Positions 26,709-35,879 of a stretch of DNA of 37,882 bases are shown in pieces (the first letter of the stretch is position 1; each line of letters starts with the position of its first letter). A program made the translations under genes and the position numbers. The notes below the pieces were generated by a model. It had not been told where the DNA came from. It did no database searches and saw only the letters and a list, made by a program, of their open reading frames with translations. Origin of the DNA: Aquimarina agarivorans (GTDB lineage Bacteria > Bacteroidota > Bacteroidia > Flavobacteriales > Flavobacteriaceae); assembly GCF_000218485.1 (NCBI RefSeq), contig NZ_AFPB01000175.1, forward strand, positions 1 through 37,882. Reading direction: 5' to 3'.

Positions 26709-27986
26709 TTACAATAAGAGGTGATATTGTTTATTAGTAAATAGTTTTAAGACCTCTTGCCTTGCGCGTTTTATCCATTTTGATGGTACAACCATAAAAC
26801 GATAGATAACCTTTTTTAATCGGAAGTTGGGCTTAATAAAATCTACTTTTTTACTAATGTAGTCTGTCAAAAATTGAAACATATTTCTGCATATTGCCGT
26901 TAGTATCAAAAAGACGGTGTTTTGTTCTAAAAAAGAAAAGGGCATTTTCTTCCAATGAAAATCATTGTTCATTTGGTCAAATACACGTTCACTTTCTCCA
27001 CAAGCATTATAAAACTCAATAACCTCAAAATCCGTCATTTCGGTTTCATTGGTCATTATAGCTCTGTATTTAAAATCATCTCCAGTGAATAAATCGCCTT
27101 GTGTAGTTGCTTTTTTTTCTCTACTTAAAACATATCTGTATGTCTTTTTTTCTCCGAAAGGGGCGTATTGTATTGATGCAATTTGATAGTTCTTGAAGCC
27201 AATTTCAACATCCTGCCATTGGGTTATTTCTTTTATAGTGCCGTAAAGACTGGTGCAACGCTGCACTCGAATAAAGAAATACTCACTATTAGCTTCAACT
27301 ACAGGAATAACGGTTTTAACAAATGAGCCACAATCCATACGGCTATATTTGGGTTTTATTCCAAATTTTTTAAGAGTATTGTAGGCGCGTTGAAGGGTTT
27401 GGTCTTGCTTGTATTTGACATTACTATTTCCATTTCTGTTTTCAATATAAACAGGGTGATTCCCAATGGTGGCAATTCCTGGAAAGTATCCATCGGCTTT
27501 TTTGTAACTGCGTTTTGAATCGTATTTAGCTGTGGGTATAAATTGATTGTCGTAATCAAAAATATAGTCTTGATTATTAGGGGAAAGTTGTTTGCAGTGA
27601 ATTAAAAGTTCAATCATCGGGTCATTTAACTTCATATTGATATTGAAATCGTGTTGTTTAAGGGGCGAGGAAATATAGGTTTGTTTGGTGGTCGCTAATT
27701 CTTTTTGCATTCGCAATAGCGTATCTGCTGAACAAACCGAAAAATCTTTTATTTGTTCTAATTCTCTGCGAAAATGTTCTGTAATATCTTCGGCACATTC
27801 TCCTCCACAGAGGGTCAATAGAAAATAAGAACGTATTAAATCAGAATAACAATAAGTCGATTTTGAACTCCTCGAACCAAGTTTTTGGTCAATTAGTTGA
27901 TAGATAGAACTTTTACTAACAATATGATCAGCAAAATTTATTCCGCCAAATGAATTAATAGTTTCACTAGAATACGTAATTTTCAT
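26709..27986 (-). CDS. IS1380-like DDE transposase
   Basis: A 425-residue transposase starting at the ATG at 27986 (MKITYSSETINSFGGINF). A longer reading from a GTG at 28004 runs into the leader hairpin. The N-terminal helical region (SDLIRSYFLLTLCGGECAED) is typical of the IS1380 family. The RNase H-like catalytic part carries DYDNQF (first Asp), YSRMDCGSF (second Asp) and the late YNACGESERVFDQM segment with the conserved Glu. The chain is full length without interruption, so the element may be active. It lies between two broken genes. Upstream RNA hairpins probably limit its expression. Confidence 0.9.
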   Translation of the reverse strand: MKITYSSETINSFGGINFADHIVSKSSIYQLIDQKLGSRSSKSTYCYSDLIRSYFLLTLCGGECAEDITEHFRRELEQIKDFSVCSADTLLRMQKELATTKQTYISSPLKQHDFNINMKLNDPMIELLIHCKQLSPNNQDYIFDYDNQFIPTAKYDSKRSYKKADGYFPGIATIGNHPVYIENRNGNSNVKYKQDQTLQRAYNTLKKFGIKPKYSRMDCGSFVKTVIPVVEANSEYFFIRVQRCTSLYGTIKEITQWQDVEIGFKNYQIASIQYAPFGEKKTYRYVLSREKKATTQGDLFTGDDFKYRAIMTNETEMTDFEVIEFYNACGESERVFDQMNNDFHWKKMPFSFLEQNTVFLILTAICRNMFQFLTDYISKKVDFIKPNFRLKKVIYRFMVVPSKWIKRARQEVLKLFTNKQYHLLL

Positions 27987-27997
27987 CCGCAACGATG

Positions 27998-28070
27998 TTT
28001 TCACCTAAATAGGTGAAAATATTTTAATCGGCAAAGCTTTGTGATCGTTATTTTACAAGGCTTGCCGATT
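27998..28070 (-). promoter_or_regulatory. two hairpins in the transposase leader
   Basis: TTTTCACCT (27998-28006) and AGGTGAAAA (28011-28019) form a perfect 9-bp stem with a 4-nt loop, 11 nt ahead of the transposase ATG. AATCGGCAA (28026-28034) and TTGCCGATT (28062-28070) form a second 9-bp stem. In the messenger the first hairpin holds the AGGTG segment that could act as ribosome binding site. Such leader structures are used by IS elements to block translation of transcripts entering from outside. Confidence 0.5.
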
Positions 28071-28140
28071 ATTTAACTTTTTTTGATGCGGATACTAGGA
28101 ACTATTCTTAAGATGTGAATATTTTGTCTAATTTAGTTTT

Positions 28141-28170
28141 ATGATTTTTAGTTTTATGATTTTTAGTTTG
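28141..28170. repeat. two tandem 15-bp repeats
   Basis: ATGATTTTTAGTTTT (28141-28155) is followed directly by ATGATTTTTAGTTTG (28156-28170), with a partial third copy before them. They lie between the IS and the GNAT pseudogene. Confidence 0.7.
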
Positions 28171-28217
28171 CCTAGAATAGAATTAAAGTATTAAGCTCAT
28201 AATTTAAGTCATAAACA

Positions 28218-28764
28218 TTGAAACAAGACTATATTTTTACATGGGCCCGTTTGGGATTTAGAAATTGGACACCTGATGTTTAAAGTGAATTTGCAAGGAT
28301 GAATGCGGATCCAAAAGTTATGGAATACTTCCCCTTTAAGTTAACGACTAAAGAAACGGCAAGTTATATTGATCGATTAAAAACTCAGTATAAAAAAACT
28401 GGGTATACGTATTTTGCTGTTGATACTTTGGATACAGAGGAATTTATAGGGTTTATTGGAATAAATGATCAGAATTATGAAGCCCCTTTCAATCCTTCGG
28501 TTGATATTGGTTGGCGTTTAAAAAAATCAGCTTGGGGGAGAGGCTATGCTACTGAGTGAGGGAGCTAAGCGTTGTTTAACTTATGCTTTTAGCGATTTAA
28601 ATTTAAAAGAAGTTGTTTCTGTTTGCACCATTGGCAACAAAACTTCCGAAAAGGTGATGTTAAAAATAGGAATGACCAAACAGGCAGTTTTTAATCACTC
28701 AAAGTTAAAAGCATACCCTGAATATGAAAAATGTGTTTGGTACAAAGTTGAAAACCAACTTTAA
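28218..28764 (+). pseudogene. GNAT-family N-acetyltransferase (RimJ/RimL type), pseudogene
   Basis: The whole family can be read with three faults. It begins at TTG 28218 (KQDYIFTWARLGFRNWTPD), with an in-frame stop just upstream and no ATG. A TAA at 28281-28283 interrupts it before SEFARMNADPKVMEYFP. A tandem duplication TGAGTGAG (28553-28560) shifts the frame at the acetyl-CoA loop; removing 4 bp gives GRGYATEGAKRCLTYAF. The remainder (VVSVCTIGNKTSEKVMLKIG) runs cleanly to 28764 in the second frame. Such enzymes acetylate ribosomal protein or small-molecule amines. With three lesions this is a real pseudogene, not a single read error. Confidence 0.87.
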
Positions 28765-28950
28765 TTTGTAGGGTTTTGTAGTCCTTTTAATATAAAGTTA
28801 CCTGTACTTGTTTCAAATGATTCTTTTTACTTAAAGCTTCAAACCATACTAGGACTAGATCTATGTTTGCTTTTTTGTGAACACAAAATTTTTAAATTTA
28901 TTTGAGGATTTTTACCATTAAACCTGTTAAGAATCTGTATATAAGGTATA

Positions 28951-28997
28951 AAAAAACAAAGTGATATAATCGTTAGATTATATCACTTTGTTTTTTT
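28951..28997. terminator. bidirectional terminator next to the subtilase gene
   Basis: A perfect stem, AAAAAACAAAGTGATATAAT (28951-28970) with its reverse complement from 28977, closes a 6-nt loop and ends in T-runs on both sides. It is 33 nt past the stop of the minus-strand subtilase. Confidence 0.9.
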
Positions 28998-29029
28998 ATA
29001 AAAAGTATCAGTTAACTATTATTTTATTG

Positions 29030-31993
29030 TTACTCTTTAATAAATTTTATACTCGTTTTTTGCTCTTTATCCAGTGCATTTACGGTTATAAAGTATAATC
29101 CATTGGCTAGGTTAGATACAGTTATTGGTTCAATATTATTATGATCAATAGTAAATGCACCTTGCGTAATTAATAATCCACTAGTATTGTAAATGGCAAA
29201 ATTTACACCAGTATCTTGATAGTTTGAAATGTCTAAGTTAATAACTTCAGATGCTGGATTAGGAAATACGGTTACTTTTGCAAAAGAATCCTGTTCAGTT
29301 AATAGTTTTGCTCCAGTAGTTCTGGAAATTCTTGCTGAAGATGCCACGTCATTAAAACGATCATTACTTAAGCAACTGTCATTTGCAGTAAGCACAATTG
29401 ATGATCCGCCAAAGGTTACTTCACTATATAAAGTTACTTGCAATCCGCTAGGGATTTGAATAGAAGACAATTGATTGTTTATAAAAACAGATGATATGTC
29501 AGCATAGTCGCCCACGGCTAATCTAGCGCTTGTTCCATTAAAATTACAATGCCTGTAAAGCGTTGCTTCAGCAGTAATAGTTGAGTTTAATGTAGTGGCT
29601 AAAGACCCAAAAACTTGCACTTCAGCTAAGCTTAAAAAATCACTATTTGTTTTAGCGATAAGCACGTATCTAGCTTGTTGATTTATATTAGAAAATGATT
29701 GTTCAGCATTTTGATTTAAATTACCAATTTGCGTAAAATCGCTAGGGTTAGTACTATTAGTCAAGCCAGCATAAACAATAGTGCTATTTAGCCTTGCGCT
29801 ACAACAATTATTAGTTCTGTTAAAAACAGAAATGCTGGAAATATTATAAGTAGCACCTAAGTCCACTCTCCACCAGCTTCTTTCACTTCTTGTGTGTGTG
29901 ACAGATCCCTCTCTATAATTTCCATTGGTATTCCCATCGACAGCTCTACTTGCAGCACCTCCAAAAGCAGTTGATGACTGTGTTGCAGATTTATTTAAGG
30001 CTACATTACTTATAGCTACAGGAGCAGCGTTATTCACTCTTAAAGTTATTGATTGCTCACTGGTAGCGCCATCGTTATCAGTAGCAACGGCTCTTAATGT
30101 ATACGTGCCTTGGCTAAGGTTTTTAATGTTTGGATCATTTTGATTGCTTAATCCCCATTCGTATGGTGCAATACTTTCCTGTCTCACTAAACGATTATTC
30201 AAAAACAACCTAACATTTACAATTCTGCCGTCCGTATCATTTGCATTAACGGTGATTGTTAAGTTGGCAGGTGCGGTGAAAGATTGGTTATTAGTTAATC
30301 CTACAAAATTAAGGGTGGGAGCTTGGTTAGGAGTAGGAGGAGTAACAACAGGCGACGTATTAGCTAAACGTTGAGCTGCTAAAACGGCTTGGTGCGCATT
30401 TACATTACCATGACCAAAATTGTTATCAAACCCTCTGGGTCCAAAATCTTCAGCTGTTGATGTAAGGATATCTCTTACTTGCGTTGCTGTTAGTTCAGGA
30501 TTAACACTGTACATTAAGGCAGCAATTCCAGAAACAATAGCTGCTGAGTAAGAAGTTCCTCCAAAATTATCAATATAATCTCCTTGGAGAAAATCAATTC
30601 CAGGAGCGCCAGCTCTATCTAATGCATGTACGTTACCTAAATTTGCAGTAGTGCTAAAATTAGCTGCGCTTATACCAACTAAATCGAGTTCTGGACCCGC
30701 TTGACTATAAGAAGCAATATTACCGCTACTGTCAGCGGCACCTACAGCTAATACCAAAGATTGAGAACTTAAGTTGGCAGGATAGCTTACGCAATTAGCT
30801 GTTCCTCTTCTGTTTCCTGAAGAAAAAACAATAGTAATACCTTTACCGTCTCTTCCATTCCTTGCGGCATCTTCAATAGCATCGTTTAAAGCAGGTTCAG
30901 TACGTGAACAATCAGTTGTACTACTGTCAAAACTCCAAGAACAATTTATTACATCAGCATCATTATCTTTAGCCCAGGTAAATATTGAGGCTAAAGATTC
31001 AACGGTGCTGGCAGTGGAAAAATTTCCTGAAAGTAATTGTACATTGGGTGCTATGCCTCGTAATCCTATGTTGTTGTGAGATGCAGCAATGGTTCCAGCT
31101 ACTGCCATACCATGAAAGGATTGAAAATTTGTAGGTGTACCGTCTCCGTTTGCAGTTTCGGGAGTAAAACCAGCAACTACTTTACTCATCCCGTTGCCAT
31201 CATTTAAGTCAGGATGGGCTTCAACTCCTTGGTCAATTACCGCCACTCTTACCGAAGGAGATCCAGTAGTTATTTCCCAAGCTTCAAGAGCACTACAGTC
31301 AATTCCGCTAATTCCTCTGCTTCCTTTTACTGTTTGACCAGTGTTGTGTAATGAATACTGCTCGTTAAAGAGCGGATCATTATTAAGAATTATTTTTACA
31401 AGAAAATCAGGCTGCGAAAATTCCACTAAATTACTTTCGTAAATCTTATTTGCTAAAGATATTGATTCAGAAGCTTTAGCCATAGAAATGGTGTATACAT
31501 TTTTGCGAGGAGAATCAATCTTGCTGATATTGCATTCTTTTAAAAGATCGTTTAACATGTCAAACGATTTTCCTTCCTTCATTTTTAAAAGCACTTTTCC
31601 TGTAGGGTATTTTTTTGCGCCATTATCAGTCACTAATGCAGTATGGATATCCCAATTTTTTTCTTTAAGGTGCATTTGGTTAATTACATCTTTCTCACTG
31701 TTGCCAGTTTTGTCAGATTGGTATACCATAAAACCTAATCGGCTTACATTTGTAATTTGTGCATTTTTTTTTGTTGCTAAAATGTCACATTGTTTTTTAA
31801 ACGCACGTTTATCTTTAGCATTAAGAATGTAAAAATCCTTATCTACAGTAAGGCTAACTTTACCTTGATTTGTATAGTAGTATAAATCAGATTCATTAGA
31901 TTGTTGGGCGCAAACTGATGAATAGCCTATCAAAAGAGCAACACTACCCCATAGAGTAAATGCTAATTTAGGTGTTTTGTTAATTTTAATCAT
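29030..31993 (-). CDS. secreted subtilisin-like (S8) protease with discoidin, crystallin-like and type IX sorting domains
   Basis: A 987-residue exported protease. Signal peptide to about residue 29; propeptide region about 30-200. The S8 catalytic domain (about 205-540) has Asp254 (AVIDQGVEAHPD), His294 (FHGMAVAGT), oxyanion Asn393 (SSGN) and Ser481 (GGTSYSAA). Next are an Ig-like domain (about 557-655), a discoidin/F5-8C domain (about 663-790, SRAVDGNTNG, WWRVDLG), a beta/gamma-crystallin-like domain (about 803-890, LYRHCNFNG, LYSEVTFGG) and a type IX sorting domain (from about 910, VFPNPASEVINLD). The binding domains suggest attachment to glycans. It is expected to be released or surface-bound through the T9SS. 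It stands alone. Confidence 0.92.
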   Translation of the reverse strand: MIKINKTPKLAFTLWGSVALLIGYSSVCAQQSNESDLYYYTNQGKVSLTVDKDFYILNAKDKRAFKKQCDILATKKNAQITNVSRLGFMVYQSDKTGNSEKDVINQMHLKEKNWDIHTALVTDNGAKKYPTGKVLLKMKEGKSFDMLNDLLKECNISKIDSPRKNVYTISMAKASESISLANKIYESNLVEFSQPDFLVKIILNNDPLFNEQYSLHNTGQTVKGSRGISGIDCSALEAWEITTGSPSVRVAVIDQGVEAHPDLNDGNGMSKVVAGFTPETANGDGTPTNFQSFHGMAVAGTIAASHNNIGLRGIAPNVQLLSGNFSTASTVESLASIFTWAKDNDADVINCSWSFDSSTTDCSRTEPALNDAIEDAARNGRDGKGITIVFSSGNRRGTANCVSYPANLSSQSLVLAVGAADSSGNIASYSQAGPELDLVGISAANFSTTANLGNVHALDRAGAPGIDFLQGDYIDNFGGTSYSAAIVSGIAALMYSVNPELTATQVRDILTSTAEDFGPRGFDNNFGHGNVNAHQAVLAAQRLANTSPVVTPPTPNQAPTLNFVGLTNNQSFTAPANLTITVNANDTDGRIVNVRLFLNNRLVRQESIAPYEWGLSNQNDPNIKNLSQGTYTLRAVATDNDGATSEQSITLRVNNAAPVAISNVALNKSATQSSTAFGGAASRAVDGNTNGNYREGSVTHTRSERSWWRVDLGATYNISSISVFNRTNNCCSARLNSTIVYAGLTNSTNPSDFTQIGNLNQNAEQSFSNINQQARYVLIAKTNSDFLSLAEVQVFGSLATTLNSTITAEATLYRHCNFNGTSARLAVGDYADISSVFINNQLSSIQIPSGLQVTLYSEVTFGGSSIVLTANDSCLSNDRFNDVASSARISRTTGAKLLTEQDSFAKVTVFPNPASEVINLDISNYQDTGVNFAIYNTSGLLITQGAFTIDHNNIEPITVSNLANGLYFITVNALDKEQKTSIKFIKE

Positions 31994-32043
31994 AGCAATA
32001 ATTTTTTATAAAAACTTTAGTAATTTTCTTTTTTTTATACTAA

Positions 32044-32051
32044 CAAATTTA
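32044..32051 (-). promoter_or_regulatory. -7 promoter element of the subtilase gene
   Basis: On the minus strand TAAATTTG, an exact TAnnTTTG match, about 50 nt ahead of the start codon at 31993. No -33 TTG at the usual spacing. Confidence 0.35.
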
Positions 32052-32383
32052 CTATTGTTTGCATATTCTTAGATGTAAGATTTTACCTAGTGATTGGATT
32101 GGCTTTGTTTCGGCGTTACTAAAATCTAAATAGGTACTGATTTTCAACTGTTTAACATTTAAATATTTGCTAATTTTAAAATCAATCAAATTTAGGGTCT
32201 TTTATTGTTGAGATTTTAATCGTTAAAATAGTATTTTGATCTAATTTTTTTGTAATTACTACAATTCATTCTTCCAATGTAATACAGTTTTGGATTTTAA
32301 TTACTCAAATAATAATTAAGGGGTGTGTGTTTGGGTAAGAAAAAAAATATAGGCTTAGTCATAACCAAGGTGCAGAAAAATTT

Positions 32384-32402
32384 AATTTTAGTTTCTAAAA
32401 TT
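32384..32402 (-). terminator. weak terminator after cdaA
   Basis: AATTTTAG (32384-32391) and CTAAAATT (32395-32402) form an 8-bp AT-rich stem with a 3-nt loop, 14 nt past the cdaA stop. On the minus strand it is followed by an A/T run. Confidence 0.4.
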
Positions 32403-32415
32403 GAAAGTTAACTTA

Positions 32416-33192
32416 TTACTGCAGGTCTTCAGTCAGTTTTTGAATTAAGTCATGCGTAGTTTTATAAACAATAAATTCACCATTATTGATATAAGATATT
32501 TTTCCGTTTTCTTCACTAACAACAAGTGCCACAGCATCCGTTTTTTGAGTAATACTAACGGCTGCACGATGGCGTAAACCGAATCGTAAAGGAATATTTA
32601 AGTCTCCTGAAACTGGTAAAATTACCCGAGTGGCGCTTATAATGTTGTCTTCAATAATCATGGCGCCATCATGTAGGGGGCTATTTTTATAAAAAATACT
32701 TTCAATAATAGGAATATTAACTTCATTATGCATACCATCTCCCGTACTTTTTACAAAATCTAATGAAGTATTTCGTTTAATTACAATGAGTGCACCCGTA
32801 AATGTCTGACTCATACTCTCACAGGCTTTAACTATAGCGGTTACATTAGTGGTGATTTCCTTATTAGTATCTTTTAAAAACTTAAGCTGGGCAAAAAAGC
32901 GATTTCTCGAAGCAAAATTGGTGGAACCTACCATAAGGAGAAATTTTCGGATTTCTTGCTGAAACACCACAATTAAAGCAAACATTCCTACACCAATAAA
33001 CTCCCCTAATACAGAACTTAACATAAGCATGTCCAGTGCTTCGGTTAATTTCCAAACCCCATAAATAATAACAATTCCAATAAAAATATTAATGGCTGCT
33101 GTTCCCTTGACTAATTTGTATATATAATACAATAAGGTAGCGACCAATACAATGTCAATAATATCTAAAAAGCGAATGTTAAGGAAATCCAA
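32416..33192 (-). CDS. cdaA: membrane diadenylate cyclase CdaA
   Basis: A 258-residue enzyme that makes cyclic di-AMP from two ATP. Three membrane helices fill about residues 8-80, followed by the DAC domain. The catalytic motifs are intact: DGA at 175-177 (NSPLHDGAMII) and RHR at 207-209 (GLRHRAA). The QQEIRKFL segment after the third helix is typical. Cyclic di-AMP controls osmotic and potassium balance. The usual CdaR regulator gene is not adjacent, as is common in Bacteroidota; the neighbouring upstream gene encodes a PKD lipoprotein 57 nt away. Confidence 0.95.
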   Translation of the reverse strand: MDFLNIRFLDIIDIVLVATLLYYIYKLVKGTAAINIFIGIVIIYGVWKLTEALDMLMLSSVLGEFIGVGMFALIVVFQQEIRKFLLMVGSTNFASRNRFFAQLKFLKDTNKEITTNVTAIVKACESMSQTFTGALIVIKRNTSLDFVKSTGDGMHNEVNIPIIESIFYKNSPLHDGAMIIEDNIISATRVILPVSGDLNIPLRFGLRHRAAVSITQKTDAVALVVSEENGKISYINNGEFIVYKTTHDLIQKLTEDLQ

Positions 33193-33249
33193 TTTATCTG
33201 TATCTGTTTTCGTAAAAATAGTGAAATAAACGATTCTTATTCAGCTTTT

Positions 33250-34611
33250 TTAACGTGCTATTTTTTGAACTTTAATGTCCACATCTATAAACGAGTCTTT
33301 TCCATTTGCTACAAACTGTTTAATTTTTAGCGCTCCTTTTCTACCATCGGCGGTTTCAAATACAATAATCCTTGGAGTAATTGAATTTGTAAATGCTAAT
33401 GACCCCTCTGGAGTTTCGGTTATTGTCGTAGCCCTCAACATAGCATCGGTGGTCATCGTATCAAACTCATTCACTGATAATGAAACACCACACATACAGT
33501 TTTCAAGTGTGTTTATAATTTTAGTTTTAGAGACATTTTGCAAATTAGGGAACGTAGTATTTTCTAAATTATCAGGCGAAACAAAAACATTACGCGTAAA
33601 ATTTTCATTCAATCCAAAATACACTAAATCAATCGAGCTGCTATTTTCGGGCGTAAGCTCATTGGCATAAAAAACGCTACGCGTATCAAGGTCGTAAAAA
33701 CTACCGATACTATTACCTGTGTGCGCGGCATTTACCCCTAAATTGACATCCTTTAAAACTCTTAAATTAGTATCCGTAACTATTTCAATAGTTTTTGTAA
33801 TGGATTTTGTTTCTTTTCCATTGCTAGCGGTTAGTTTAAGCTCTTGGGTACCCGCTGCATTAAAAGTGACATTTGGTTCCGCTTCATCACTATTTAATGG
33901 AGTAGCATTGGTAAATTCCCATTCATATGATGTGGCGCTTATACTATTGTTTTTTATAGTTACAGTAACAGGTGCTTGAAAATCATCATCCTCAAAATTT
34001 ACTTCATATTCAAAATCTGCTTCCAAAAACGGAGCCACTTCAATGCGTTGCTCAAAGGTTTCTGTTTCACGTCCATTAGTCGCCTCTAATGTAATTTTAT
34101 GTTCCCCTGGAGTTGAAAATACAATTACTGGGGGCTGTTCACTTGTGCTTGTTGCTGGCACTCCATCTTGAAAAGTCCATTGATAACTTGTTCCTCCAGT
34201 AGTTAGATTTTCGATTTGTGCCTTTATAGGTGAAAAAGTATCTATTTCGGGGGTTACAGTGAAATTAATAGCCACGGGATCATCAATATTCAATACTTTT
34301 TCCAAAAAGGCTTCCGATCCATCCTCATTAGTGGCTTTAAGCGAAATTTTATGAGTTCCCTTTGTATTAAAAATAACAACCCCTGGATTTCGCTGACTCG
34401 AAATTGCTGGTGACCCTGCTTCAAATGCCCATTCATAGCTATCTGCTCCACGCGTGTTGTTAAATATAATCACTTCCACGGGTACCGAAAAATCATTATT
34501 AAACACTTCAAATTCAAAATTAATATCTACAGGAACAGCTTCTTCTTTTGCACAATTCACTAAAAGCATAAAAGTTATAAGCCCGTAAAAATATCTTGAA
34601 ATTATATTCAT
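33250..34611 (-). CDS. PKD-repeat lipoprotein
   Basis: A 453-residue lipoprotein. Signal peptide with lipobox LLVNC (C20). Three PKD-type beta-sandwich repeats follow, each with its hallmark (SYEWAFEAGSPA about 60-71, YQWTFQDGVPATS, YEWEFTNATPLNS) and a closing HKISLKATN or ELKLTASNG strand. The last 160 residues (from about 285) form a separate unrecognised domain with a CMCG motif and a beta-rich end (FIDVDIKVQKIAR). PKD repeats usually mediate binding at the cell surface. The substrate and role of the C-terminal domain are unknown. It is 57 nt upstream of cdaA on the same strand. Confidence 0.82.
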   Translation of the reverse strand: MNIISRYFYGLITFMLLVNCAKEEAVPVDINFEFEVFNNDFSVPVEVIIFNNTRGADSYEWAFEAGSPAISSQRNPGVVIFNTKGTHKISLKATNEDGSEAFLEKVLNIDDPVAINFTVTPEIDTFSPIKAQIENLTTGGTSYQWTFQDGVPATSTSEQPPVIVFSTPGEHKITLEATNGRETETFEQRIEVAPFLEADFEYEVNFEDDDFQAPVTVTIKNNSISATSYEWEFTNATPLNSDEAEPNVTFNAAGTQELKLTASNGKETKSITKTIEIVTDTNLRVLKDVNLGVNAAHTGNSIGSFYDLDTRSVFYANELTPENSSSIDLVYFGLNENFTRNVFVSPDNLENTTFPNLQNVSKTKIINTLENCMCGVSLSVNEFDTMTTDAMLRATTITETPEGSLAFTNSITPRIIVFETADGRKGALKIKQFVANGKDSFIDVDIKVQKIAR

Positions 34612-34633
34612 TTGCTTTAATTTTTCATTTTTT

Positions 34634-34641
34634 CAAATATA
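34634..34641 (-). promoter_or_regulatory. -7 promoter element of the PKD lipoprotein gene
   Basis: On the minus strand TATATTTG, an exact TAnnTTTG match, 22 nt ahead of the ATG at 34611. No clear -33 TTG. Confidence 0.45.
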
Positions 34642-34885
34642 CTCATTTTGATTGTTTAGCAGGTTTGTTAGCGTGTATTGCTTGAAGTTGGGTTATTTGC
34701 TGTGATTTCTTTAACTTCTTTCTTAATTAGGCTGAAGGATTTTTATTTTGTTTCTTTAGACAGCATCTTTTAAGATTAAATTTTAATCAGTATTTTAAGA
34801 ATTTTCTGTCAAAATAAAAAAAACATAATTGATTTATTATTTGCACTTTTGTTTAATTCTAGGCATTTAATAATTTTATAAAGAA

Positions 34886-35722
34886 ATGAAAATTTTAAAC
34901 TTCTTAATTACTTTACTTATAGTATCAAATGTTTTTTCGCAAAAAGTTAAAATTAAAAAAGGAGAGGTGTTTCTGAACAAAGAAAAAATTGCTAAAATTT
35001 TGAAAATTAAAGAAAACGGTCACAAGTATTTTCAGGTTAGTGATATCAATAATCAAAACTTCTGTAAAATAAGACAAATTGATAAAGAATCTTTATTATT
35101 TCACAAAGACAAAATTTATCCATACAGAATTTTCTACGGTGATAAATTTACCGATACAATAGCAATAACGGAAAAAAATTATTGGCTTAGTGATAAGAGA
35201 ATAATTCAATATATGCTTAAAATTGATCTTATTGACTCAAAAGGTCTTAAAGCAGAAAATATTGATCATTTAGTTAAAAACACACCTAAAATTCCAACTT
35301 GGATCAGCACAAAACTAGACAAAGAAAAAGAAACACTTAAAAATATTGATTTTAAGATAAAAAGATTAGCAAATGATACATTAATACTAAAAACTAAGTA
35401 TTCAAAGGATGATTATAGTTTACTTAATAAAAGTTTGGTAAGAAAAACACGAGTTGATATATTCCAAAAAGATCAATCTTCTGAAATTTATATTGGGTAT
35501 GCTATACACCAATTGCAAACGACAGTTGGCGTAGAAACACATTATTACTTTATTTTCAACACCAAAGATGTCCCTCTTTCTTCTTTCGATGGATCCGTAT
35601 ATAAATCTTACAAACCATTTGTAGAATATGGTATAACTAAAAATAAGCTCAATAAAATTAAAAACAGACATCAAATTATAGAAACAATGGCTAAGGATTT
35701 AATTAGTGAAGAAAAACTATAA
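34886..35722 (+). CDS. exported hypothetical protein
   Basis: A 278-residue protein with a signal peptide (MKILNFLITLLIVSNVFSQ, cleavage after about residue 19) and no lipobox. The mature part is Lys/Ile/Asp-rich with no cysteine cluster or repeat I recognise. Segments such as KVKIKKGEVFLNKEKIAKIL and HYYFIFNTKDVPLSSFDGS suggest a mixed alpha/beta fold. It is probably periplasmic or outer-membrane-associated. It converges on the toxin/immunity array, and I see no evidence that it belongs to it. Confidence 0.65.
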   Translation: MKILNFLITLLIVSNVFSQKVKIKKGEVFLNKEKIAKILKIKENGHKYFQVSDINNQNFCKIRQIDKESLLFHKDKIYPYRIFYGDKFTDTIAITEKNYWLSDKRIIQYMLKIDLIDSKGLKAENIDHLVKNTPKIPTWISTKLDKEKETLKNIDFKIKRLANDTLILKTKYSKDDYSLLNKSLVRKTRVDIFQKDQSSEIYIGYAIHQLQTTVGVETHYYFIFNTKDVPLSSFDGSVYKSYKPFVEYGITKNKLNKIKNRHQIIETMAKDLISEEKL

Positions 35723-35879
35723 ATGTTACTTTATAAATTAGATTTTTACATGGCTTTGAGACTTAAACATCAACTAATCTAGACTTGAAAAAAATTTTTT
35801 TTATAAATTTTATTTTATTTATTTACTCTGTAGTGGTTTAAATATTTTGGAGTTATGGATATTATTATTTATTCCCAAT

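Larger units (their letters stand above)
26588..28095 (-). mobile_element. IS1380-like insertion sequence (ends tentative)
   Basis: It contains one transposase gene. The ends are proposed from a possible 6-bp direct repeat, TAGGAA, at 26582-26587 and 28096-28101. The proposed termini, TTCCGTGAGCAAAA at the left and the inverted right end GTATCCGCATCAAAA, share only TCCG and an A-run, so the terminal repeats are weak and the boundaries uncertain. The resulting length, about 1.5 kb, with 110-120 bp on each side of the gene, fits a compact IS. Neither end interrupts a recognisable gene. Confidence 0.55.
31994..32415. other. 422-bp intergenic region between cdaA and the subtilase
   Basis: No gene is supported. 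It holds a -7 element for the subtilase at its left end (32044-32051) and a weak hairpin at its right end (32384-32402). The rest is AT-rich without clear structure. Confidence 0.4.

Noticed and set aside
27998..28070. Hairpins at the IS as terminal inverted repeats or a CRISPR-like array
   Set aside because: Both stems are local to the transposase leader and have no partner at the left end; only two different palindromes exist, with no repeat-spacer pattern.
33275..33670. 131-residue plus-strand frame opposite the PKD lipoprotein gene
   Set aside because: Mirror of a clear coding region; no promoter, ribosome site or family match.
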